DNA from: Aquificales bacterium
GTDB taxonomy: Bacteria > Aquificota > Aquificia > Aquificales > Aquificaceae
Reading direction: 5' to 3'
NCBI GenBank assembly: GCA_015491275.1
Contig: WFWF01000063.1
Span: 1-7,658, forward strand
DNA length: 7,658 nt
Shown: positions 1 through 6,309 of the stretch, piece by piece
Position numbering within the stretch: the stretch's first letter is position 1
How the letters are laid out: each line of letters begins with the position of its first letter
Translations under genes and position numbers: made by a program
The notes under the pieces: generated by a model
Databases searched by the model: none
Told to the model about the DNA's origin: nothing
What the model saw: the letters and a program-made list of their open reading frames with translations, nothing else

Positions 1-573
1 GATTTTGAGATTTACCAAATAGGTTTTGAATTAATAGGTGTTGAAGATATAGAAGGTGACTTTGAGGTAATTTACTGTCTTTATGAAATTTTTAAATCAA
101 TAAATATTAATGATTTTATTTTAGTAATAAGCAATCCTTCTTTTGTTGACAAAGTTATCGGTGCCAGGGATATTGATAGGAATAAAGTAGAAGATCTTTT
201 AAAGAAGAAAAATATAGTTGGGCTTAGAAAAGAGTTTGGTAACTATTCCTTTATAGAAAAGCTTATGTTTATGCAAGGAAGGAGGGAGATAATTGATGAA
301 GCTTTAAGCGAATTTCCCGAAGGTGAATGGGAGCTTAGTAAAATAAATAAGCTTATTGATAAGCTTGAAGAAAACGATATATCGCATTATATAATTGATT
401 TATCTGATATAAAAAGATTACCTTATTATAACGGGATAACTTTTGAGATATTTATGGAAAATTCTGGATATGCGGTAGCATCCGGAGGCAGATATGACGG
501 TATATACAAGGAAGGCATACCTGCTACGGGCGGAGCTGTTTATGTTGATAATATGATGAAGCTTATGAAGTGA
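1..573 (+). CDS. hisZ: HisZ, ATP phosphoribosyltransferase regulatory subunit (C-terminal part; 5' end outside window)
   Basis: The open frame runs from base 1 to TGA at 571-573, giving 190 residues without a start, so the N-terminal part of a protein usually 280-400 residues long is missing. HisZ is a catalytically dead class II histidyl-tRNA synthetase paralogue. It pairs with short-form HisG to catalyse and feedback-regulate the first step of histidine biosynthesis in the cytoplasm. Visible landmarks are the end of motif 2 (YQIGFELIG, residues 6-14 of the fragment), a degenerate histidine-binding segment (LPYYNGITFEIF, where true HisRS has RGLDYYTG) and GGRYDGI near the C-terminus. The motif 3 segment after GGRYD reads GGAVYVDNMMKL and lacks the catalytic Arg of the GxxxER motif, and there is no anticodon-binding domain after it. 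These features favour HisZ over HisS. No hisG lies in the window. The 3' end overlaps the end of metK by 11 bp. The first 570 bases are about 31% G+C by hand count. Confidence 0.83.
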   Translation, partial: DFEIYQIGFELIGVEDIEGDFEVIYCLYEIFKSININDFILVISNPSFVDKVIGARDIDRNKVEDLLKKKNIVGLRKEFGNYSFIEKLMFMQGRREIIDEALSEFPEGEWELSKINKLIDKLEENDISHYIIDLSDIKRLPYYNGITFEIFMENSGYAVASGGRYDGIYKEGIPATGGAVYVDNMMKLMK

Positions 574-1693
574 GTTCTTTTATTCTATCAACATACTTAA
601 GCTTTTCCCAAGGTAGATAGCTTTTTCCGAAGTGACCATAGCATGATGTACTTCTGTAGATAGGTTTTCTTAGATCAAGAAATTCTATTATTTCCGCAGG
701 TCTTAAAGGAAATATCTTTTTAACTATATCAACTACCTTTTCCTTTTCTATTTTTTCAGTTCCGAAAGTTTCTATATCAAAGGCTACCGGTTCAGACAAG
801 CCAAAGGCATAACCTATTTGGACAACGCACCTGTCTGCAAGACCTGATGCCACGACATGCTTTGCTATCATCCTTGCCATGTATGATCCTGATCTGTCCG
901 TCTTTGTTGGATCCTTACCAGAAAAGGCACTTCCCCCTGAAAATCCTATATCACCGTAGGCATCTGAAACTATCTTTCTTCCGGTTAAACCTGTATCAGC
1001 AACAGGTCCCCCTATAACAAATCTTCCTGAAGGATTAACCTTAATTGAAACGGAATCCCTCATAAGTTCCTTGGGTATTTCCTTCTTTATCACCTCTTCC
1101 GTTATAAGTTCCCTGAGTTCCTCAAGCTTTACATCAGGATCATGATGTACATAGGCAGTTATATTTTTGACAGAGTAAGGTTTTCCATCTTTATACTCCA
1201 TGACTAAAAGGACCTTACCGTCAGGTCTTATAAAACTGAAATGACCTGTTTTTCTCAGATCAGATATCTTTTTTGTTATTCTATGAGACAGCAGGATTGG
1301 AAGGGGCATGTATTCTTCTGACTCATTACATGCATATCCTACGACTATGGCTGTATCCCCCGCTCCTTCTCCAGATACACCCATTGCTATCTCAGGACTC
1401 TGTTCATCTATGGAGATTATTACTGCTGAAACATCCGCATCAAATCCGTAATCTGGTTTAGTATATCCCGCCTCTTTTACCACACCTCTTGATATGGCGG
1501 GTATATCTACATAGCATTCAGCGGAAACCTCACCGCTTATAAATATCAAGCCTGTAGTTATCATAACCTCTATGGAAACCTTACTGTAAGGATCCTTTCT
1601 TAAAAATTCATCAAGAAGGGCATCCGCTATTTGATCCGCCAGTTTATCCGGGTGTCCTTCCGTAACGGATTCTGCCATTCTTAAACTATACAT
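563..1693 (-). CDS. metK: S-adenosylmethionine synthetase (methionine adenosyltransferase)
   Basis: This enzyme makes S-adenosylmethionine from methionine and ATP with release of PPi and Pi, and is normally a cytoplasmic tetramer using Mg2+ and K+. It has 376 residues from the ATG at 1693, close to the usual 380-400. Seen in order: ESVTEGHPDK (8-17, ATP site), EQSPEI (97-102), GAGDTAIVVGYA (110-121, MetK motif I), RPDGK (156-160), the NPSGRFVIGGPVADTGLTG stretch (220-238), GGSAFSGKDPTKTDRS (253-268, motif II, phosphate binding), GLADRC, and YGHFG near the C-terminus. The TTG at 1714 gives 7 extra residues (MFTIIKP) and abuts the THEP1 stop. I prefer the ATG because family members start just before the ESVTEGHPDK block and a TATAAT lies 7 nt upstream of it. 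The gating loop before motif I is shorter than in E. coli, and motif I has T-A where Q-G is usual. It sits directly downstream of the THEP1 gene and converges on hisZ. Confidence 0.96.
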   Translation of the reverse strand: MYSLRMAESVTEGHPDKLADQIADALLDEFLRKDPYSKVSIEVMITTGLIFISGEVSAECYVDIPAISRGVVKEAGYTKPDYGFDADVSAVIISIDEQSPEIAMGVSGEGAGDTAIVVGYACNESEEYMPLPILLSHRITKKISDLRKTGHFSFIRPDGKVLLVMEYKDGKPYSVKNITAYVHHDPDVKLEELRELITEEVIKKEIPKELMRDSVSIKVNPSGRFVIGGPVADTGLTGRKIVSDAYGDIGFSGGSAFSGKDPTKTDRSGSYMARMIAKHVVASGLADRCVVQIGYAFGLSEPVAFDIETFGTEKIEKEKVVDIVKKIFPLRPAEIIEFLDLRKPIYRSTSCYGHFGKSYLPWEKLKYVDRIKELTS

Positions 1694-1700
1694 GGGTTTT

Positions 1701-1706
1701 ATTATA
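1701..1706 (-). promoter_or_regulatory. Candidate -10 element for metK (leaderless start?)
   Basis: On the minus strand a perfect TATAAT lies between the THEP1 stop and the metK ATG, separated from the ATG by AAAACCC (7 nt). With normal sigma-70 spacing transcription would begin at or next to the A of the ATG, giving a leaderless mRNA. No good -35 is visible 16-18 bp upstream (nearest sequences are AAGCTT and AGCTTG), so this may instead be a chance AT-rich match and metK may be read through from THEP1. Confidence 0.35.
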
Positions 1707-1714
1707 GTAAACAA

Positions 1715-2236
1715 TCAATCAAGCAAGCTTACTATATCTTCTATAATTTCATTCCTGTTTTCCTTAGTGAGTTCTATAATCGTTGCATCCGGATCTCTTC
1801 TTAATATTGCAACAAGCTTATGAACATCCCTTATCGGTATGGTTATTAAGTATTTCCTTTTTCTGTCATTTATAATTTCCCTTACAATTTCCCTGAATCT
1901 CTTAGAAAAAAGTTCCATTTTTCCTACTTCATCTATTATCACAATACAATCTTTACACTTCATTGCCTTTTCAATTATAGGTATAGCTTCGCTTTCAAAT
2001 CTTTCCACATTTACCCCGTAGCTTCCTACGAGTTTATTTGATGTAAATGTTTTACTGGCAAACAATCTTTCTTTGCCTTCGGTTGTAACTATCTTAAAAC
2101 CTTTCCTCTTATCAGTTTCCTTGTCTCTTACCTCTTCAGTCCAGAATCCTACAGCCTTTTTTCCTAATCTTTTTGTAATCTTTTTTACCAGTGTTGTTTT
2201 ACCTACGCCGGGCTCTCCCGTGATTAAAATCTTCAT
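1715..2236 (-). CDS. THEP1-type nucleoside-triphosphatase (NTPase_1 family)
   Basis: A 173-residue P-loop NTPase of the THEP1 family, which includes characterised Aquifex aeolicus and human (NTPCR) members that slowly hydrolyse ATP, GTP and other nucleoside triphosphates; the cellular role is not settled. Seen: Walker A GEPGVGKT (7-14) at the extreme N-terminus, the family signature GFWTEEVRDKETDKRKGFKI (30-49), Walker B CIVIIDEVGKMEL (97-109, Asp102 and Glu103), and a basic stretch followed by ITIPIRD (131-137). The length is normal for the family (about 170-190). The ATG at 2236 is chosen because it puts the P-loop strand directly at the N-terminus; no Shine-Dalgarno precedes it. It is divergent from the M16 peptidase gene across 22 bp. 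Its stop at 1717-1715 lies 21 bp before the metK ATG, so the two may be co-transcribed, though no functional link to SAM synthesis is evident. Cytoplasmic; no signal peptide or membrane segment is seen. Confidence 0.9.
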   Translation of the reverse strand: MKILITGEPGVGKTTLVKKITKRLGKKAVGFWTEEVRDKETDKRKGFKIVTTEGKERLFASKTFTSNKLVGSYGVNVERFESEAIPIIEKAMKCKDCIVIIDEVGKMELFSKRFREIVREIINDRKRKYLITIPIRDVHKLVAILRRDPDATIIELTKENRNEIIEDIVSLLD

Positions 2237-2242
2237 ACCATT

Positions 2243-2248
2243 TATAAT
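2243..2248 (+). promoter_or_regulatory. Candidate -10 element for the M16 peptidase gene
   Basis: TATAAT lies 10 nt before the ATG at 2259, inside the 22-bp gap to the divergent THEP1 gene. Transcription would start near 2255, leaving a 5' leader of only about 4 nt and no space for a Shine-Dalgarno site; none is seen. The matching -35 region would fall inside the first codons of THEP1 and is weak (TGATTA at 2221-2226). On the minus strand the same AT-rich block offers TATAAA (2246-2241), but that is only 4 nt from the THEP1 ATG. Confidence 0.4.
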
Positions 2249-2258
2249 TTAAATACAA

Positions 2259-4757
2259 ATGAAGAAGTTACTTTTTGTTTTACTTACAATAATCAGCATG
2301 GTTATGGGTGAAGAAATACTTATAGACAAATTACCTAACGGAGCAACCCTTATAGTAAAGGCAAGGGACGATACGGAAGCGGTAGCCTTACATGTTTGGT
2401 TCAAGGTAGGATCCGTTTATGAAAACTACGAAGAAAAAGGAATGGCTCACTTCCTTGAACATATGCTTTTTAACGGATCGGAAAAGTATAAGTACGGTGA
2501 GATAGAAGAATGGGTTGAAAGCAGGGGAGGAAATATAAATGCGGGAACTTCAAAGGATTTTACCTATTATTACATTGAGATAGCCTATCCTTATTGGGAG
2601 AAAGCCCTTAAGCTCCTATACCAGCTTACACTTAAGGCTACCCTTGGTGAAGATATGATTGAAAAAGAAAAGCCCATAGTTATTGAAGAGTTAAGAAGGG
2701 GAAAGGACAATCCGAGAACAGTACTTTGGGAACACTTTGAAAAACTCGCTTACAAGGTTTCACCCTATAGATTTCCCATAATAGGTTATGAAAAGACAAT
2801 AAAAAGATTCAACAGAGAAATGCTTTTAAGGTTTTATAGAAACTTTTATCAGCCAAGGAACATGGTTGTAGTTGTTGTGGGTAAGGTTGATGCGGAAAAG
2901 GTCAAGGAAATAGTGATGAATACCTTTGGTAATGAGAAGGGAATACCTGTACCAAAGGTTGATATACCTGTTGAACCTGAACAAAAAGGTATAAGATTTG
3001 AAAAAATAGAAGATGAGAGGGTTGCAAAGGCTCACTGGATAATAGGTTGGAGGGTTCCGCCTGCTGGTTCAAAGGAGCATTATACCTTACTTCTAATAGA
3101 TCAGATACTCAGTAGTGGAAGAACATCAGTGTTTTACAGGGAGCTTAAAGAAAAGGGATTGGTTTATTCAATAACATCCGGAGACTTGGCAAGACCCAGA
3201 GATAACATATTCGTTGTAAGTTCAACCTTTGATCCTGATAAATATAATGATGTTAAAAGAAAGGTGCTTGAAATTATAAAAGGTTTGAAAGATATAAATG
3301 ACGAGGAATTAAAGGAAGCAAAAAGAAGGATAATAAATTCTATTATTTTTGAAAGGGAAAGAGTTGAGTCGGAAGCTCATGAAATCGGATTTCTTCAAAC
3401 TGTTCTCGGTACGCTTGATCCTTATCTCTATTTTGAAAACAATATAAGGACAATAAGGAAGATTGATATAGTTAAATTTGTTGAAAGATACTTTACAGAT
3501 GAAAATTATGTGGAGGTGCTTATGGTTCCTAAGGGCAAAGAAGGATTGGCGGGAGAAGATATAGAGGTTGAAACCCTTGATAACGGAGTAACAATAATTG
3601 CAAAGTCAACAAAGGGTAAGGGTATAATCGCTGGGACAATCTTCATAAAGGGAGGGCTTCACGGTGAGTTAAAAAAGGGCATAACCAATCTGACGGTTTC
3701 CCTTCTCCTCAAAGGTTCAAAGAAATACACATCTTATGATATAGCTTCCACCTTTGAAGATTACGGAGGTTTTATTTATACATCTTCTGGTGATGATTTC
3801 TCAGAGATAGGATTTGCCACAAAAGTGGAAGGTATTTATAAGGCGGTGGATGTTATAAGGGACATATTAATGAATCCCCTTTTTAAAGAAGAGGATATTG
3901 AAACAGAAAAGAGGAACATCATAACTTCAATAAGGTCTAAAAAGGAAAGGGCAATGAGTTTTGCCATGGAGCATCTGAGAAAGATAACATATAAGGGAAC
4001 ACCCTATGAAACATCTTCCTTGGGTAGTGAAGAGGATATAAGTTCCGTTACTAAGGAGGATGTTATTGAAAGATGGAGACATATATTGAAGGGAGGAAAC
4101 ATAGTAGTAAGTCTCGTTGGGGATATGCCTGCGGATGAGATGATAAAAAGGTTCAATGTAGCCTTTGAATGGATAGGAAAAGGAGAAATTGAAATATCTG
4201 AAAATGGTAAACCTATAAATGAAACTGAGGTTGTCAACATAGAAAGGGAAGGTACTCAAGCTACAATTTTATGTGCCTTCAACGCCCCGGATAAAAATTC
4301 AGATGATTACTTTACCTTTAAGGTATTGAACAGCTATCTCGGTAACGGTATGACATCACGCCTTCACAGGGAATTAAGGGAGAAAAAAGGTTATGCCTAT
4401 GCTACCTATTCCTTTTATCCTACTAGGTATATATCCCCAAGGATGTTTGCTTACATAGGAACATCTCCTGAGAAAAAGGAGGATGCCCTTAAAGATATGA
4501 TAGAGGTTATTAAGGAAAAGAGCGTAAATGAGGAAGATATTGACATAGCGATTAACAAGATAATAGGGGATTTTCTCCTTGATCACCAAACGAGGAACAG
4601 ACAATCATGGTACTTGGGTTTTTATGAGGTCATGGGTATGGGTTGGAGAATGGATAAAAATTATCCAGAAAGGATAAAGAAGGTAAGTAAAGAAGATATA
4701 GAAAGAGTAATAGAAAAATACATAGATAACTATCAGTGTGTTGTAGTTTCCCCTTGA
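2259..4757 (+). CDS. Secreted two-domain M16 family zinc metallopeptidase (inverzincin)
   Basis: An 832-residue M16 (pitrilysin/processing-peptidase-like) protease expected to cut unfolded proteins or peptides inside a closed chamber. Residues 1-17 look like a Sec signal peptide (basic MKK, then a hydrophobic run to SMVMG before EE), with no lipobox Cys, so a periplasmic or outer-envelope location is likely. The N-terminal half holds the inverted zinc motif HFLEH (His64, Glu67, His68) with the third ligand Glu in IVIEELRRG (Glu144, or Glu143). The second half starts near residue 430 (VETLDNGVTI). Its equivalent of the zinc motif is NLTVS (477-481), so it is not catalytic, but GMTSRLHRELREKKGYAYATYS (from residue 697) keeps the Arg/Tyr pair used in substrate binding. 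This is the classic active half plus inactive half of M16 fused in one chain; in many bacteria they are separate genes. The ATG at 2259 is supported by the signal peptide. It ends 3 bp from the convergent tRNA-Leu. Confidence 0.93.
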   Translation: MKKLLFVLLTIISMVMGEEILIDKLPNGATLIVKARDDTEAVALHVWFKVGSVYENYEEKGMAHFLEHMLFNGSEKYKYGEIEEWVESRGGNINAGTSKDFTYYYIEIAYPYWEKALKLLYQLTLKATLGEDMIEKEKPIVIEELRRGKDNPRTVLWEHFEKLAYKVSPYRFPIIGYEKTIKRFNREMLLRFYRNFYQPRNMVVVVVGKVDAEKVKEIVMNTFGNEKGIPVPKVDIPVEPEQKGIRFEKIEDERVAKAHWIIGWRVPPAGSKEHYTLLLIDQILSSGRTSVFYRELKEKGLVYSITSGDLARPRDNIFVVSSTFDPDKYNDVKRKVLEIIKGLKDINDEELKEAKRRIINSIIFERERVESEAHEIGFLQTVLGTLDPYLYFENNIRTIRKIDIVKFVERYFTDENYVEVLMVPKGKEGLAGEDIEVETLDNGVTIIAKSTKGKGIIAGTIFIKGGLHGELKKGITNLTVSLLLKGSKKYTSYDIASTFEDYGGFIYTSSGDDFSEIGFATKVEGIYKAVDVIRDILMNPLFKEEDIETEKRNIITSIRSKKERAMSFAMEHLRKITYKGTPYETSSLGSEEDISSVTKEDVIERWRHILKGGNIVVSLVGDMPADEMIKRFNVAFEWIGKGEIEISENGKPINETEVVNIEREGTQATILCAFNAPDKNSDDYFTFKVLNSYLGNGMTSRLHRELREKKGYAYATYSFYPTRYISPRMFAYIGTSPEKKEDALKDMIEVIKEKSVNEEDIDIAINKIIGDFLLDHQTRNRQSWYLGFYEVMGMGWRMDKNYPERIKKVSKEDIERVIEKYIDNYQCVVVSP

Positions 4758-4760
4758 TTA

Positions 4761-4844
4761 TGCCGGAGGCGGGAGTCGAACCCGCACGCCCTTGCGGGCA
4801 GGTGATTTTGAATCACCCGCGTCTGCCAATTCCGCCACTCCGGC
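4761..4844 (-). tRNA. tRNA-Leu, anticodon CAA
   Basis: An 84-nt class II tRNA folds cleanly on the minus strand. The acceptor GCCGGAG (4844-4838) pairs with CTCCGGC (4768-4762), with A73 at 4761. The anticodon stem GGTGA/TCACC encloses loop TTCAAAA, with anticodon CAA at 4810-4808, reading UUG. A long variable arm (about TGCCCGCAAGGGCGT) and T arm GCGGG-TTCGACT-CCCGC follow. The D-loop GGAATTGGCAGAC and the long variable arm fit leucine. No CCA is encoded (TAA follows A73), so the end must be added after transcription. Stems are almost all G-C in an otherwise AT-rich region, as expected for a thermophile. The 5' end touches the stop codon of the upstream small gene with no gap, and the 3' end lies 3 bp from the convergent M16 gene. 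It probably has no promoter of its own and is cut from the upstream mRNA by RNase P. Confidence 0.97.
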
Positions 4845-5072
4845 TCAACCTTCCGATTTTTTCAGCTCTTCCTGGATCATAAACTCCATCCGATCTTTAT
4901 AATATAGCTTTTCCTTTTTAAGTTTTTCAATTTCCATTTCAAGCTCATGGGTCATGGGAAAATGTTTTTCCTTCTTTGCTATTTCCTTATCAAGTTCATC
5001 GTGTTTGTCCTTAAGCTCTCTGAATTTTTTATTTTCCTTATACAGCTTCCTTATGACCTCTTCCCTTTTCAT
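4845..5072 (-). CDS. Small YdcH/DUF465-like coiled-coil protein
   Basis: A 75-residue, highly charged protein, almost wholly helical in appearance and rich in Lys and Glu, with no Cys, no signal peptide and no membrane segment. The pattern fits the DUF465 (YdcH/SlyX-like) family of small helical-hairpin proteins: an N-terminal helix with KDKHDELDKEIAKKEK (residues 21-36), a turn near HFPMTHE, then a second helix LKKEKLYYKDRMEFMI, matching the family's LKKxKLxLKDxI ending. The molecular function of this family is not established. The ATG at 5072 is the likely start; no Shine-Dalgarno precedes it. It is divergent from rpoN across 28 bp, and its TGA (4847-4845) is followed directly by the first base of tRNA-Leu. 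Assignment to DUF465 is by motif recall; a generic short coiled coil remains possible. That it is a real gene is supported by its tight fit between two other genes. Confidence 0.75.
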   Translation of the reverse strand: MKREEVIRKLYKENKKFRELKDKHDELDKEIAKKEKHFPMTHELEMEIEKLKKEKLYYKDRMEFMIQEELKKSEG

Positions 5073-5084
5073 TGGTTTATATTT

Positions 5085-5090
5085 TATATA
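5085..5090. promoter_or_regulatory. Candidate shared -10 element of the divergent ydcH-like/rpoN promoter
   Basis: The 28-bp gap 5073-5100 is all A/T except for three or four bases, and centres on TATATA, which is its own reverse complement and so could act as a -10 in both directions. It lies 10 nt before the rpoN ATG and 12 nt before the ydcH-like ATG, predicting 5' leaders of only about 4-6 nt. No clear -35 is seen in either direction, and no sigma-54 type (GG-N10-GC) promoter. Confidence 0.3.
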
Positions 5091-5100
5091 AAATTTAAAG

Positions 5101-6309
5101 ATGATAAGGCAGGAATTAGACCTACAGTTAAAGACAAAGTTATCTCTTAATTTACTCCTTAAGAATAATGTTGAGATACTCTCCTATTCAACATTTGAAT
5201 TTGAAGAACTTTTGCAGGAAGAGTCTATATCCAATCCTTTTGTTGAATCTTTTGATGTTAAAGTACCCAAGTCGGTAAACTTCGGGGAGGGTGTACCAGA
5301 TATATCCGCGGTTCCATATACACCGGATTCCCTTGACAGACTTAAGGAGAACATCACTGCTGAGTTTGAAGGGAAGGACATTGAGATAGCAATGGATCTT
5401 ATTTACAATACGGATGAAAAGGGATTCATATCTGTTGATCTAAAGGATATATCAGATCAGCACGGTGTTTCCGAAGAATATGTGGAAAAGATAAGAAAAA
5501 GGATAATGAGGCTTGATCCCATAGGTGTGTGTTCAAAGGATGTGTATGAATTTTTGAAGGTTCAAATTGAGGAGTTATACCCCGACAGAAAGGAAGAGTA
5601 TATGAAGCTCTTAGATAAGATAGTTTCCGGGAGTATAAATGAGAAGGATAGAAAGCTCTTGAAAGGATTTAAGATGTTTCCCCTTGAAGGCGGTATTAAC
5701 TCTTATAAGGGAGGAAGGGTTGATGCGGTTATAGAGGTTGATGACGGTAATCTTGTCTATTTTATATATGAGGATTTCTTTTCAATAAAGATTAGGGAGG
5801 ATTATCTTGAACTTTACGAGAAATCAACGGGTGAGGTAAAGAAGTTTCTCAAGGATATGGTTGAAAGAATAAATGTTTACAACAAGATACTTAACCTAAG
5901 GAGGGAGGTATTAAAAAGCATACTGGAAGAGATAGTAAATGTGCAGAAGGACTTTTTATTAGGGGAAGGACCGCTTAAAGGTCTTCTTATGAAGGATGTT
6001 GCCAGGAAGTTAGAAATAAGCGAATCTACCTTGAGCAGAATATGTAATTCAAAGTATGTTAAAACGCCGGTAGGCACCTATCCTCTCAGATTCTTTTTTG
6101 TAAGAAATGCGACTGAAGGAGTAAGTCAGGAGGAGCTTATGAGAAGGATAAGAGAGATAATAGAGAATGAGGATAAAAGGAATCCTTTGAGTGATGAAGA
6201 GATAGCAAATATCTTAAAAAGGGAGGGTATGAATACCGCACGGAGAACAGTAGCAAAATACAGGGATATGCTTGGAATCCCGAGCTCAAGGGAAAGAAGA
6301 ATAAAATGA
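5101..6309 (+). CDS. rpoN: RNA polymerase sigma-54 factor (RpoN)
   Basis: Sigma-54 directs core RNA polymerase to -24/-12 promoters and needs an AAA+ activator to melt DNA. The 402-residue product is shorter than E. coli RpoN (477). Region I is residues 1-50, ending in the typical ESISNPFVES. A short linker (about 51-85) stands for acidic region II. The core-binding domain follows, with MRLDPIGVCSKDVYEFL (136-152). The DNA-binding domain includes an HTH around 297-333 (MKDVARKLEISESTLSRIC, then TPVGTYPLRFFF). The RpoN box ARRTVAKYR (380-388) is intact, followed by LGIPSSRERR at the C-terminus. Region I has only three Gln in 50 residues, unlike the Gln-rich version of proteobacteria. The ATG at 5101 fits the family start (QELDLQLKTKLS matches the QLRLSQQL-type beginning). 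It is divergent from the ydcH-like gene and overlaps the M24 peptidase gene by ATGA. No activator gene or lptB is adjacent, unlike the common proteobacterial context. Confidence 0.97.
   Translation: MIRQELDLQLKTKLSLNLLLKNNVEILSYSTFEFEELLQEESISNPFVESFDVKVPKSVNFGEGVPDISAVPYTPDSLDRLKENITAEFEGKDIEIAMDLIYNTDEKGFISVDLKDISDQHGVSEEYVEKIRKRIMRLDPIGVCSKDVYEFLKVQIEELYPDRKEEYMKLLDKIVSGSINEKDRKLLKGFKMFPLEGGINSYKGGRVDAVIEVDDGNLVYFIYEDFFSIKIREDYLELYEKSTGEVKKFLKDMVERINVYNKILNLRREVLKSILEEIVNVQKDFLLGEGPLKGLLMKDVARKLEISESTLSRICNSKYVKTPVGTYPLRFFFVRNATEGVSQEELMRRIREIIENEDKRNPLSDEEIANILKREGMNTARRTVAKYRDMLGIPSSRERRIK

Noticed and set aside
340..370. Repeated AAGCTT sites and a 12-bp palindrome (AATAAGCTTATT) near 345
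   Set aside because: They lie inside the hisZ reading frame (NKLIDKLEE) and are explained by repeated Lys-Leu codons; no larger repeat unit is seen.
1..570. Lower G+C of hisZ as a sign of horizontal transfer
   Set aside because: Hand counts give about 31%, but parts of the M16 gene are equally low, so the difference is within local variation.
1273..1461. 62-residue open frame opposite metK
   Set aside because: Antisense shadow of a strongly conserved gene, with no recognisable motif and no start signal.
2826..3035. Minus-strand open frame within the M16 gene, and similar ones at 3927-4259, 4004-4240 and 4374-4604
   Set aside because: All are antisense to a fully conserved M16 coding sequence and show no motifs; they are by-products of AT-rich codon use.
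4700..4757. Possible terminator for the tRNA-Leu transcript (short GATA/TATC hairpin followed by a T-rich run on the minus strand)
   Set aside because: The stem is only four A/T-rich pairs with a 2-nt loop and the T run is distant, which is far too weak for an intrinsic terminator.
4947..5150. 67-residue plus-strand open frame spanning the ydcH-like gene and the rpoN start
   Set aside because: It is antisense to the better-supported coiled-coil gene and runs out of frame into rpoN; its hydrophobic content is what Lys/Glu codons give in reverse.
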